In this document: one piece after another, positions 25,682 through 33,851 of the stretch | How the letters are laid out: each line of letters starts with the position of its first letter | Position numbering within the stretch: the first letter of the stretch is position 1 | Made by a program: the position numbers and the translations under genes | Origin: Nocardioides aquaticus | GTDB lineage: Bacteria > Actinomycetota > Actinomycetes > Propionibacteriales > Nocardioidaceae | Reading direction: 5' to 3' | DNA: 64,000 bases | Assembly (NCBI RefSeq): GCF_018459925.1 | Contig: NZ_CP075371.1 | Location: 2,976,001 to 3,040,000, forward strand | The notes under the pieces: generated by a model | What the model was told of the DNA's origin: nothing | Databases searched by the model: none | What the model saw: only the letters and a program-made list of their open reading frames with translations

Positions 25682-26349
25682 GCGGCCCCGAGCAGGTCTC
25701 GGTCGCCGTCGACCTGGCGGTGCTGACCATCCGCGACGGCACGCTCGCCGTGCTGCTGGTCGAGCGGGGCTCGGAGCCGTACGCCGGCACCTGGGCGCTG
25801 CCCGGCGGGTTCCTCGAGGCCGGCGAGGACGCCGAGGACGCGGCCTGGCGCGAGCTGCGCGAGGAGACCGGCGTGGAGCGGTTCGCCGGCCACCTGGAGC
25901 AGCTGCGGACCTACTCGGCCCCTGAGCGCGACCCCCGCGGCCGGGTGGTCTCGGTGGCCCACGTGGTGCTCGCCCCGGACCTGCCGGAGCCCGTCGCCGG
26001 CTCCGACGCCGCCGGCGCGCGCTGGTGGGCCGTCGAGGACGTCCCCTCGCTCGCCTTCGACCACGCCGAGGTGCTCGCGGACGCCGTCGAGCGGGTGCGG
26101 GCGAAGCTGGAGTACACGACGCTGGCCCTGCAGTTCGTGCACGAGCCGTTCACCCTGCCCGAGCTGCGCCGGGTCTACGCCGCCGTGTGGGGCACGCCGC
26201 CCGACCTCGGCACCTTCCGCCGCAAGGTGCTCGGCACCGCCGGGTTCGTCGAGCCGGTCGAGGCGTCGTCGGGCGACGGCGGGTCCCTGCTCTACCGGCG
26301 CGGCAGCGGCCGCGACGTGCAGCCCCCGCTGGTACGCCCGGCCGGCTGA
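25678..26349 (+). CDS. nrtR: NrtR-type Nudix/winged-helix regulator
   Basis: A 223-residue two-domain protein. An N-terminal Nudix domain with an intact box ([15 protein letters not shown] then RELREETGV) could hydrolyse or merely sense ADP-ribose. The C-terminal part, [17 protein letters not shown] and [15 protein letters not shown], matches the winged helix of NrtR repressors of NAD metabolism. Its place right behind pncB-pncA, with a GTGA overlap, strongly supports autoregulation of this operon by NAD-derived ligands. An intact Nudix box leaves a pure hydrolase role possible. Confidence 0.83.
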   Translation: MSGPEQVSVAVDLAVLTIRDGTLAVLLVERGSEPYAGTWALPGGFLEAGEDAEDAAWRELREETGVERFAGHLEQLRTYSAPERDPRGRVVSVAHVVLAPDLPEPVAGSDAAGARWWAVEDVPSLAFDHAEVLADAVERVRAKLEYTTLALQFVHEPFTLPELRRVYAAVWGTPPDLGTFRRKVLGTAGFVEPVEASSGDGGSLLYRRGSGRDVQPPLVRPAG

Positions 26350-26378
26350 CGCAGCCCCGCCCGACCGGACCCGCAGGG

Positions 26379-26401
26379 GTGTCGGCGGCGTCGGCAAGAC
26401 T
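26379..26401 (+). promoter_or_regulatory. PafBC-like damage promoter, leaderless, before lhr
   Basis: TGTCGGCG, then 8 nt (GCGTCGGC), then AAGACT matches TGTCRGTG-N8-TANNNT closely and resembles the recA element in this window (TGTCGGCG identical). The -10-like part ends 6 nt before GTG 26408, so the lhr message would be leaderless. The first base of the -10 differs from consensus. Confidence 0.5.
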
Positions 26402-26407
26402 GACCGG

Positions 26408-29400
26408 GTGAGCGACCCGACCCCCGACTCCGCCCTGGCCCGCTTCAGCGCGCCGTCGCGGGCCTGGTTCGAGGCCGCCTTCGCCGCCCCCACCCCGGCA
26501 CAGGCCGGCGCCTGGGCCGCGATCGGCGAGGGCCGCCACGCGCTGGTCGTCGCGCCGACCGGCTCCGGCAAGACGCTCTCGGCGTTCCTCTGGTCGCTGG
26601 ACCGGTTGATGACCAGCCCGCCGCCGGAGGAGAAGGCGCACCGCTGCCGGGTCCTCTACATCTCCCCCCTCAAGGCGCTGGGCGTCGACGTCGAGCGCAA
26701 CCTGCGCGCCCCGCTGACCGGCATCCGCCACACCGCGCACCGGCTCGGCACGCAGGTGCAGGACGTCCGCGTCGGCGTCCGCTCGGGCGACACCAGCGCC
26801 GCCGACCGGCGCAAGCTGTCCACCGCCCCGCCCGACATCCTGATCACGACCCCCGAGTCGCTGTTCCTGATGCTCACCAGCGCCGCCCGCGAGACCCTGC
26901 GCGGCGTCGAGACGGTGATCATCGACGAGGTGCACGCCGTCGCCGGCAGCAAGCGCGGCGCCCACCTGGCGCTGTCGCTGGAGCGCCTCGACGCGCTGCT
27001 CGACAAGCCCGCGCAGCGGGTCGGCCTCTCGGCCACCGTGCGCCCGCTGGAGGAGGTCGCCCGGTTCCTGGGCGGTGCCGCCCCGGTCGAGATCGTGGCC
27101 CCGCCGGCCGAGAAGCGGTGGGACCTGACGGTGGTGGTCCCGGTCGAGGACATGACCAACCCGGAGGCGTACGTCCCGGTGGAGGCGTCGACCCGCGAGC
27201 CCGTCGGCGCCGGCGCCCCGGTGGGCCGGTCCGGCGGTGGGCCCGCAGGCGGGTCCGCCGCGGGCGCGTCCCCGTTCGTGCCCGACCCGCCGGGCGGTGC
27301 GGTCGCCCTGGCAGACCCGCCCGCCGATGGACCCGAGGTGGTGGGGCTGGCCGACGACGCCGACGCCGGCGGGACCGACGCCCCCGACGGCGCCGACCTC
27401 GACCCCTTCGCCGACGACTTCTTCGGCGACACCGCCGACCGTCGCCCCGAGCGCTCCACCTCGATCTGGCCGCACGTCGAGGACGCGGTGGTCGACCTGA
27501 TCGAGAAGCACACCTCCACCATCGTCTTCGCCAACTCGCGTCGCCTGGCCGAGCGGCTGACCGCCCGGCTGAACGAAATCGCCTCCGAGCGCGCCGGGCT
27601 CGACCCGGACGACCCCGAGGCCGGTGGCGGCGACGGCCCGCGCACCCCCGCCCAGCTGATGGGCCAGGCCGGCTCGTCGGCCTCCCCCCGCTCCGCGGCC
27701 GACGAGAAGACCCCGGTCGTCATCGCCAAGGCCCACCACGGGTCGGTCTCCAAGGAGCAGCGGTCGCTGATCGAGGACGACCTCAAGCGCGGCCGGCTGC
27801 CCGCGGTGGTCGCCACCAGCAGCCTCGAGCTCGGCATCGACATGGGCGCGGTCGACCTCGTCATCCAGATCGAGTCCCCGCCCAGCGTGGCCAGCGCCCT
27901 GCAGCGGGTCGGCCGGGCCGGCCACCAGGTCGGCGAGGTCTCCCGCGGGGTGCTGTTCCCCAAGCACCGCGGCGACCTCGTGCAGACCGCGGTCTCGGTG
28001 CAGCGGATGCGGACCGGCGGGATCGAGGCGCTGCGGGTGCCGACCAACCCGCTCGACGTGCTGGCCCAGCAGGTGGTCGCGACGACCGCGCTCGAGGCCG
28101 TCGACGTGGAGGAGCTCTTCGCGCTCGTCAAGCGCAGCGCCCCCTTCGCCGCCCTGCCCCGCTCGGCGTTCGACGGCACCCTGGACCTGCTCAGCGGCCG
28201 CTACCCCAGCGACGAGTTCTCCGAGCTGCGCCCCCGCGTGGTCTGGGACCGGGTGGCCGGCACGATCACCGGCCGTCCGGGCGCGCAGCGGCTGGCGGTC
28301 ACCTCGGGCGGGACCATCCCCGACCGCGGTCTCTTCGGGGTCTTCCTCGCCGGCGGCGAGGGCCCGGGGCGTCGGGTCGGCGAGCTCGACGAGGAGATGG
28401 TCTACGAGTCGCGCGTCGGCGACGTCTTCGCCCTCGGTGCGACCAGCTGGCGGATCGAGGACATCACCCACGACCGGGTCCTGGTCAGCCCGGCGCCCGG
28501 CGTCCCCGGCCGGCTGCCGTTCTGGCGCGGCGACTCGCTCGGCCGACCGGCCGAGCTGGGCGAGGCCGTCGGCGGCTACACCCGTGAGCTGGGCTCGATG
28601 CCGCGCGAGAAGGCGGTCGAGCGGGCCCGCGACGACGGGCTCGACGCGTTCGCCGCCGGCAACCTGGTGACCTACCTCCACGAGCAGCTCGACGCGACGT
28701 CGGTGCTGCCGTCGGACACCACGCTGCTGGTCGAGCGCTTCCGCGACGAGCTCGGCGACTGGCGCCTGGTGCTGCACTCCCCGTACGGCACCCCCGTCCA
28801 CGCGCCGTGGGCGCTGGCGATCAACGCCCGGCTCCGCGAGCGGTACGGCGTCGACGGCCAGGCCGTGGCCTCCGACGACGGCATCGTGGTGCGGATCCCC
28901 GACACCGAGGCCGAGCCGCCCTCGGGCGAGGTCGTGGTCTTCGACCCCGAGGAGATCGAGCAGGTCGTCACCACCGAGGTCGGCGGGTCCTCGCTGTTCG
29001 CCTCCCGCTTCCGCGAGTGCGCGGCCCGGGCCCTGCTGCTGCCGCGCCGCGACCCCGGACGCCGCTCGCCGCTGTGGCAGCAGCGGCAGCGCTCGGCGGC
29101 GCTGCTCGAGGTGGCCTCGAAGTACCCGTCGTTCCCGATCGTGCTCGAGGCCGTCCGCGAGTGCCTGCAGGACGTCTACGACCTGCCCGCCCTGACCACG
29201 CTGATGCGCAGGGTCGAGCGACGCGAGGTCTCGGTCGTCGAGGCGTCCACGACCAGCCCGTCGCCGTACGCCCGCAGCCTGCTCTTCGGCTACGTCGCCC
29301 AGTTCGTCTACGAGGGCGACTCCCCCATCGCCGAGCGCCGCGCCGCCGCGCTCTCCCTCGACCAGGGCCTGCTGGCCGAGCTGCTCGGCCGCGCCGAGCT

Positions 29401-31318
29401 GCGCGAGCTGCTGGACCCCGCGGTGCTCACCGAGGTGGAGGCCGAGCTGCAGCGCCTGGCCGAGGACCGCCGGATCCGCGACGCCGAGGGCGTGGCCGAC
29501 CTGGTCCGGGTGCTCGGCCCGCTCTCGACCGCCGAGCTGCGGGAGCGGACGCGGCCCGACCTGGCCGAGGCCGTCGAGGAGTGGACGGCCGCGCTCGGGA
29601 CGCAGCGGCGCCTGGTCGCGGTGCGGATGGGCGGGGAGGACCGGTGGGCGGCCGTCGAGGACGTCGGCCGGCTGCGTGACGGGCTCGGGGTGCCGGTGCC
29701 GCCCGGCACGCCCGACGTCTTCGCCGACACCGTCGAGGACCCGCTGGCCGACCTGGTCGCCCGCCACGGGCGTACGCACGGGCCGTTCACCGTCGACGAC
29801 GTGGCGACCCGGCTGGGGCTCGGCACCGCCGTCGTCCGGCACACCCTCCAGCGGCTCGGCAGCCAGGGGCGGATCGTCGAGGGCGAGTTCCGCCCCGGCG
29901 CGAGCGGCCAGGAGTGGTGCGACGCCGAGGTGCTGCGCCGGCTGCGACGGCGCAGCCTGGCCCGGCTGCGGCAGGAGGTCGAGCCGGTCGACCCGGCCGC
30001 CCTGGGCCGCTTCCTGCCGGCCTGGCAGGGCGTCACCACCACGAAGGGCCCGGGCGGGCGCCACCGCGGCGTCGACGGCGTCCTCGCCGTCGTCGAGCAG
30101 CTGGCCGGGGCGCCCGTGCCGGCCTCGGCGCTCGAGTCGCTCGTGCTGCCGGCCCGGGTGCGCGACTACGAGCCGGCCTTCCTCGACGAGCTGACCGCGA
30201 CCGGAGAGCTCGTCTGGGCCGGGCACGGCACGCTGCCCGGCAGCGACGGGTGGGTCTCGCTGCACCTCGCCGACCAGGCCGCGCTGACCCTGCCCGAGCC
30301 CGACGACGAGCCGCCCACCGAGCTGCAGCAGGCCGTGCTCGACGCGCTGGCCCCCGGCGGCGCCTGGTTCTTCCGTCAGCTGGCCACCACGGTCGGCCAG
30401 GTCCTGCCGAAGACCGCCGACGGCGCCCTGGCCGACGCGCTGTGGGGCCTGGTCTGGTCGGGCCGGGTCACCAACGACACCCTGGCCCCGCTGCGCTCGC
30501 TGACCCGCGGCAGCGCCGGGACCCACCGCACCCGCCGCGCGCCCGCCCGTACCCGCCGCGCCGGGTCGGCCGGGCGCGCGATGCCCTCGCGCACCGGACC
30601 GCCCCAGGCGGCCGGGCGCTGGTCGGTGCTGCCCGAGCTCGACACCGACGTCGTGCGCCGCGGTGCCGGCACCGCCGAGCGGCTGCTCGACCGGCACGGC
30701 GTGGTCATCCGCGGTGCCGTCGTCAACGAGCGCATCATCGGCGGCTTCGCCGCGGTCTACCGGGTGCTGTCGACCTTCGAGGAGTCGGGCCGGTGCCGCC
30801 GCGGGTACTTCGTCGAGGGCCTCGGCGCCGCCCAGTTCGGCACCGCCGGCGCGATCGACCGGCTGCGCACCTTCAGCGAGGTGGGGCCCGACGCGGCCCC
30901 CGTCGCGGTCGCCCTGGCGGCCACCGACCCCGCGAACCCGTACGGGGCCGCCCTCCCCTGGCCCGAGCGCGACGCCGAGGCCCAGGGGGGTGCGGGTGAG
31001 GGTGGCGACGCCGAGGGCGGCAAGGGCCACCGGCCCGGACGCAAGGCCGGGGCGCTCGTCGTCCTCGTCGACGGCGAGCTCGTGCTCTACGTCGAGCGCG
31101 GCGGGCGGACCCTGCTGACCTGGACCGACGACGACCGCCGGCTGGGCCCGGCGGCCACCGCCCTGGCCGCGGCCGCCACCCGCGGGTCGCTGGGCCGTCT
31201 CACCGTGGAGCGCGCCGACGGCGCGCAGCTGCTCGGCCGCGGCACCACCCCGCTGCGGACCGCGCTGGACGGCGCCGGGTTCGTGGCCACGCCGAAGGGG
31301 CTGCGGCTGCGTGCCTGA
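26408..31318 (+). CDS. lhr: Lhr-type ATP-dependent DNA helicase
   Basis: A 1636-residue superfamily 2 helicase of the long Lhr class, a 3'-5' translocase that unwinds RNA:DNA hybrids in mycobacteria. Walker A is APTGSGKT (about 50-56), DEVH box VIIDEVHAVAG, motif III GLSATVRP, and motif VI LQRVGRAGHQ (about 500). Winged-helix and C-terminal Lhr domains follow. A Gly/Asp-rich low-complexity insert (about residues 255-350) separates the two helicase lobes. GTG 26408 follows a damage-type promoter. Its end overlaps the DNA glycosylase gene by 8 nt, so a repair operon is likely. Confidence 0.94.
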   Translation: MSDPTPDSALARFSAPSRAWFEAAFAAPTPAQAGAWAAIGEGRHALVVAPTGSGKTLSAFLWSLDRLMTSPPPEEKAHRCRVLYISPLKALGVDVERNLRAPLTGIRHTAHRLGTQVQDVRVGVRSGDTSAADRRKLSTAPPDILITTPESLFLMLTSAARETLRGVETVIIDEVHAVAGSKRGAHLALSLERLDALLDKPAQRVGLSATVRPLEEVARFLGGAAPVEIVAPPAEKRWDLTVVVPVEDMTNPEAYVPVEASTREPVGAGAPVGRSGGGPAGGSAAGASPFVPDPPGGAVALADPPADGPEVVGLADDADAGGTDAPDGADLDPFADDFFGDTADRRPERSTSIWPHVEDAVVDLIEKHTSTIVFANSRRLAERLTARLNEIASERAGLDPDDPEAGGGDGPRTPAQLMGQAGSSASPRSAADEKTPVVIAKAHHGSVSKEQRSLIEDDLKRGRLPAVVATSSLELGIDMGAVDLVIQIESPPSVASALQRVGRAGHQVGEVSRGVLFPKHRGDLVQTAVSVQRMRTGGIEALRVPTNPLDVLAQQVVATTALEAVDVEELFALVKRSAPFAALPRSAFDGTLDLLSGRYPSDEFSELRPRVVWDRVAGTITGRPGAQRLAVTSGGTIPDRGLFGVFLAGGEGPGRRVGELDEEMVYESRVGDVFALGATSWRIEDITHDRVLVSPAPGVPGRLPFWRGDSLGRPAELGEAVGGYTRELGSMPREKAVERARDDGLDAFAAGNLVTYLHEQLDATSVLPSDTTLLVERFRDELGDWRLVLHSPYGTPVHAPWALAINARLRERYGVDGQAVASDDGIVVRIPDTEAEPPSGEVVVFDPEEIEQVVTTEVGGSSLFASRFRECAARALLLPRRDPGRRSPLWQQRQRSAALLEVASKYPSFPIVLEAVRECLQDVYDLPALTTLMRRVERREVSVVEASTTSPSPYARSLLFGYVAQFVYEGDSPIAERRAAALSLDQGLLAELLGRAELRELLDPAVLTEVEAELQRLAEDRRIRDAEGVADLVRVLGPLSTAELRERTRPDLAEAVEEWTAALGTQRRLVAVRMGGEDRWAAVEDVGRLRDGLGVPVPPGTPDVFADTVEDPLADLVARHGRTHGPFTVDDVATRLGLGTAVVRHTLQRLGSQGRIVEGEFRPGASGQEWCDAEVLRRLRRRSLARLRQEVEPVDPAALGRFLPAWQGVTTTKGPGGRHRGVDGVLAVVEQLAGAPVPASALESLVLPARVRDYEPAFLDELTATGELVWAGHGTLPGSDGWVSLHLADQAALTLPEPDDEPPTELQQAVLDALAPGGAWFFRQLATTVGQVLPKTADGALADALWGLVWSGRVTNDTLAPLRSLTRGSAGTHRTRRAPARTRRAGSAGRAMPSRTGPPQAAGRWSVLPELDTDVVRRGAGTAERLLDRHGVVIRGAVVNERIIGGFAAVYRVLSTFEESGRCRRGYFVEGLGAAQFGTAGAIDRLRTFSEVGPDAAPVAVALAATDPANPYGAALPWPERDAEAQGGAGEGGDAEGGKGHRPGRKAGALVVLVDGELVLYVERGGRTLLTWTDDDRRLGPAATALAAAATRGSLGRLTVERADGAQLLGRGTTPLRTALDGAGFVATPKGLRLRA

Positions 31319-32114
31319 GGGGGACACCGTCTGGCGCACCGCCCGGTCGCTGCACCGCGCGCTGTCCGGGCGGGTGCTCGAGGTCGCCGACCTGCGGGTG
31401 CCGCAGCTGGCCACCGTCGACCTCATCGGCGCGCACGTCGTGCGTACCCGCTCCCGCGGCAAGCACCTGCTGACCCGGCTGCGCCACAAGTCGGGCGACT
31501 GGACCCTGCACACCCACCTGCGGATGGAGGGTTCCTGGCACCTCCTCCGCCCGGGACAGCGGTGGGGCCGCCCGGCGCACCAGGCCCGCGTCGTGCTCGG
31601 CACCGACGCCGTCACCGCGGTCGGCTTCTCCCTCGGCGTGGTCGAGCTGGTGGCCACCGCCGACGAGGACAGCGTGGTCGGCCACGTCGGGCCCGACCTG
31701 CTGGGGCCGGGCTGGGGCGAGGCCGACCGGGACGAGGCCGTACGCCGGCTCGGTGCCGCCCCGGAGCGGTCGATCCACGAGGCCCTGCTCGACCAGACCT
31801 GCGTGGCCGGGATCGGCAACATGTACGCCGCCGAGATGCTGTTCCTGCGCGGGATCGACCCGACCACACCGTTCTCGCGGGTGCCCGACCCGCCCGGGCC
31901 GTCGGGCCTGGTCGACCTGGGCCACCGGCTGCTGGTGATGAACAAGGAACGCGCCACCCAGGCCACCACCGGCGACCTGCGCCAGCCGCTGTGGGTCTAC
32001 GCCCGCGGCGGCCAGCCGTGCCGGCGCTGCGGCACCCGGGTCGAGGTCGGCGACCTCGGCCCGGTCGGGCGCGAGCGCGTCACCTTCTGGTGCCCACGCT
32101 GCCAGCCGAGATGA
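31311..32114 (+). CDS. nei: Endonuclease VIII-like DNA glycosylase (Nei2)
   Basis: A 267-residue Fpg/Nei-family base-excision glycosylase/AP lyase. The mature N-terminus PEGDTVWRTA supplies catalytic Pro and Glu; a helix-two-turn-helix segment LLDQTCVAGIGNMYAAEML and a C-terminal zinc finger (PCRRCGTRVEV, CPRCQ) are intact. PEGDT is typical of Nei rather than Fpg (PELPE). GTG 31311 overlaps lhr. The stop codon lies inside the first unit of a 22-bp tandem repeat cluster. Confidence 0.93.
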   Translation: MPEGDTVWRTARSLHRALSGRVLEVADLRVPQLATVDLIGAHVVRTRSRGKHLLTRLRHKSGDWTLHTHLRMEGSWHLLRPGQRWGRPAHQARVVLGTDAVTAVGFSLGVVELVATADEDSVVGHVGPDLLGPGWGEADRDEAVRRLGAAPERSIHEALLDQTCVAGIGNMYAAEMLFLRGIDPTTPFSRVPDPPGPSGLVDLGHRLLVMNKERATQATTGDLRQPLWVYARGGQPCRRCGTRVEVGDLGPVGRERVTFWCPRCQPR

Positions 32115-32170
32115 CGCTCGCGGACAGCCGAGATGACGCTTGCGGACAGTCGAGTTGACGTTTCCGGGCA
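32105..32170. repeat. Three tandem 22-bp repeat units, left cluster
   Basis: Units at 32105-32126, 32127-32148 and 32149-32170 share a core that reads GCCGAGATGACGCTCGCGG on the plus strand; the first two differ at one base and the third is diverged. The cluster begins inside the last codons of the nei gene. The same unit recurs in opposite orientation at 33212-33321. There are no spacers, so this is not CRISPR. Confidence 0.85.
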
Positions 32171-32218
32171 CCTCGGCGGCAGGTGGAACCTCCCGCCGCC
32201 CCGAGACGTCACAGGTGT

Positions 32219-33181
32219 GTGTCGACGACGAGGTGGGGGCGTACGGGGGTGGCCCTGCTCGTGGCCCTGACGGGCGCCTGGTCGCCCGGGTGCGCCGTCA
32301 CCGGGGGGACGGACGGGCGAGAACCCGCACCCTCGCGTCAGATCCGTTCGTCCGGTGCCCCGGCTCCCGACGGGTGCCTCGACACCGCCGAGGCGACGCG
32401 GGAGAGCATCGACGGCACGCCGCTCTGGGCGAGGTTCTGTCCCGGGCCCGAGGGACGGACGGCCCCGGCAGAGGTGCCCTCCGACGCCCTGACCACGCAC
32501 GCGGAGGACCTCACCGTCCTGACCGAGCTCGCCGAGCGAGACCTCCCGGCATCGGCCCGCTGCGGCAGGTTCTTCGGCCGCACCTACCGGGTCCAGATCG
32601 GGTACGCCGACGGAGGTGTCACCACCGTCGTCGGGCACACCGACCAGGACTGCGCCGCACAGGTGCCGACCAGCGGAACGTGGGTCGGCGGCCCCGACGC
32701 GCTCGGGGTGTACGGGACGTTGATGGCGGCGTTCGGGCGCCAGCACGCCGACCAGCTCGAGGACGCCACCAGCGGCCTCCCGCTCGTCTGCCCGGAGAAC
32801 CCGCGTAGGCCCGACAGCGTCGACGTCGACGGTCCGTCAGCCTCGCTCGACACCGGCTACCTGCTCGGTCGGCGCGCCCCGATGGTCATGCCGCTGCCGG
32901 CAGTACGCGGGATCCTCTGCACCTGGCCGCGCGGCGCCGAGGACGACGAGCCGAGTGTCCGGGACCTGACCGTCGAGGAGGCCGAGCGTGCTCGCATCGG
33001 GCTGCACGCGATCACCGGCGGCATGGTCGACTGCGCGGGCAGCCCCGACCCGACCTACACCGCCGTCGTCGAGGACCGGACCGGCACCCGCCGCGCGGTG
33101 ACGATCATCGACTCGGAGTGTTCGACGATCATCCGCAGCGACCGGGGCTACGGCCTCGGATTCGCCTGGCTGGACCGGTGA
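32219..33181 (+). CDS. Putative exported lipoprotein, unknown function
   Basis: A protein of about 320 residues. From GTG 32219 it starts with a basic stretch and a hydrophobic core (GVALLVALTGAW) ending in SPGC, a weak lipobox, so a membrane-anchored exported protein is likely. Cys residues scattered through the mature part may form disulfides. No domain is recognised. An ATG at 32183 would add 12 residues before the signal. It sits between two inverted clusters of a 22-bp repeat, and its codon use seems a little less GC-biased than its neighbours, both hints of acquisition. Confidence 0.65.
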   Translation: MSTTRWGRTGVALLVALTGAWSPGCAVTGGTDGREPAPSRQIRSSGAPAPDGCLDTAEATRESIDGTPLWARFCPGPEGRTAPAEVPSDALTTHAEDLTVLTELAERDLPASARCGRFFGRTYRVQIGYADGGVTTVVGHTDQDCAAQVPTSGTWVGGPDALGVYGTLMAAFGRQHADQLEDATSGLPLVCPENPRRPDSVDVDGPSASLDTGYLLGRRAPMVMPLPAVRGILCTWPRGAEDDEPSVRDLTVEEAERARIGLHAITGGMVDCAGSPDPTYTAVVEDRTGTRRAVTIIDSECSTIIRSDRGYGLGFAWLDR

Positions 33182-33211
33182 CGCAGGGAGGGACCCCGAC
33201 CGGCATCGATC

Positions 33212-33321
33212 GCGCCGCGAGCGTCACCTCGGAGCGCCGCAACCGTCATCTCGGCTGTCCGCAACGGTCATCTCGGCTGTCCGCGAGCGTCACCTCGGCG
33301 CGCCGCGAGCGTCAGTTCAGG
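33212..33321. repeat. Five tandem 22-bp repeat units, right cluster
   Basis: Five head-to-tail units at 33212, 33234, 33256, 33278 and 33300, each exactly 22 bp, share the core GCGAGCGTCATCTCGGC with a few substitutions. They are the reverse complement of the three units at 32105-32170. The last unit ends one base before the clgR stop codon. CGAG and CTCG inside each unit allow a small stem with a 6-nt loop. Confidence 0.87.
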
Positions 33322-33322
33322 G

Positions 33323-33655
33323 TCAGGCGGCGGAGGCGACCACGTCGGGCGTGCCGCCCGGGGCGGGGACGCGGACCGGGACCTTGACGGTGACCGGCAG
33401 CGGCACGGGCCGGGTGGCGGCCTCCTCGAGCACGATCGCGTCCGAGACGTCGCGCAGGACGTCGGAGAGCGGCAGGTCGAGCGCACCGCAGAGCGAGGCC
33501 AGCAGCTCGGAGGACGCCTCCTTCTGGCCGCGCTCGATCTCGGAGATGTAGCCGAGGCTGACCCGGGCCTCCTGGGAGAGCTGGCGCAGGGTCAGCCCCT
33601 GGTCGACCCGGTGTCCGCGCAGGACGTCCCCGAGGAAGCGTCGGAACAGGACCAT
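33323..33655 (-). CDS. clgR: XRE-family regulator ClgR
   Basis: A 110-residue DNA-binding protein. MVLFRRFLGDVLRGHR, the helix-turn-helix LTLRQLSQEARVSLGYISEIERGQKEASSELLA (in two parts, about residues 22-55) and the LPLSDVLRDVSD tail match ClgR, the activator of clp protease and other stress genes in actinobacteria. GAGGGAGA precedes the ATG at 33655; longer in-frame starts lack support. A TAGCGT -10-like element lies upstream. It keeps its usual genomic neighbourhood with pgsA but cinA is missing. Confidence 0.9.
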   Translation of the reverse strand: MVLFRRFLGDVLRGHRVDQGLTLRQLSQEARVSLGYISEIERGQKEASSELLASLCGALDLPLSDVLRDVSDAIVLEEAATRPVPLPVTVKVPVRVPAPGGTPDVVASAA

Positions 33656-33851
33656 GGCGTTCTCCCTCGGATCGTCGGCGGGCTGGGCTGCGGTGACCGG
33701 CTCGTGGGTCTCAACGCTACAAGGTCCTCCGTTCTTCCTGCTCGCCCGGCTCACCCCCGGACCCCGAGGGACGGGCACCGGACAGCCCACAGGGGGCCGG
33801 CGCGGACGCCGACCCCCTGCTGGTTGCTGCTCGATGCTGTGCGGTGCCGGT

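Noticed and set aside
26150..31969. A 1939-codon open frame on the minus strand opposite lhr, and other long antisense frames such as 4395-6194.
   Set aside because: They are low-complexity Arg/Ala/Gly/Pro readings of GC-rich codons opposite genes with clear families; no domain motif is present.
32105..33321. CRISPR-like array from the 22-bp repeats.
   Set aside because: Units are directly abutting without spacers, and no cas genes are near.
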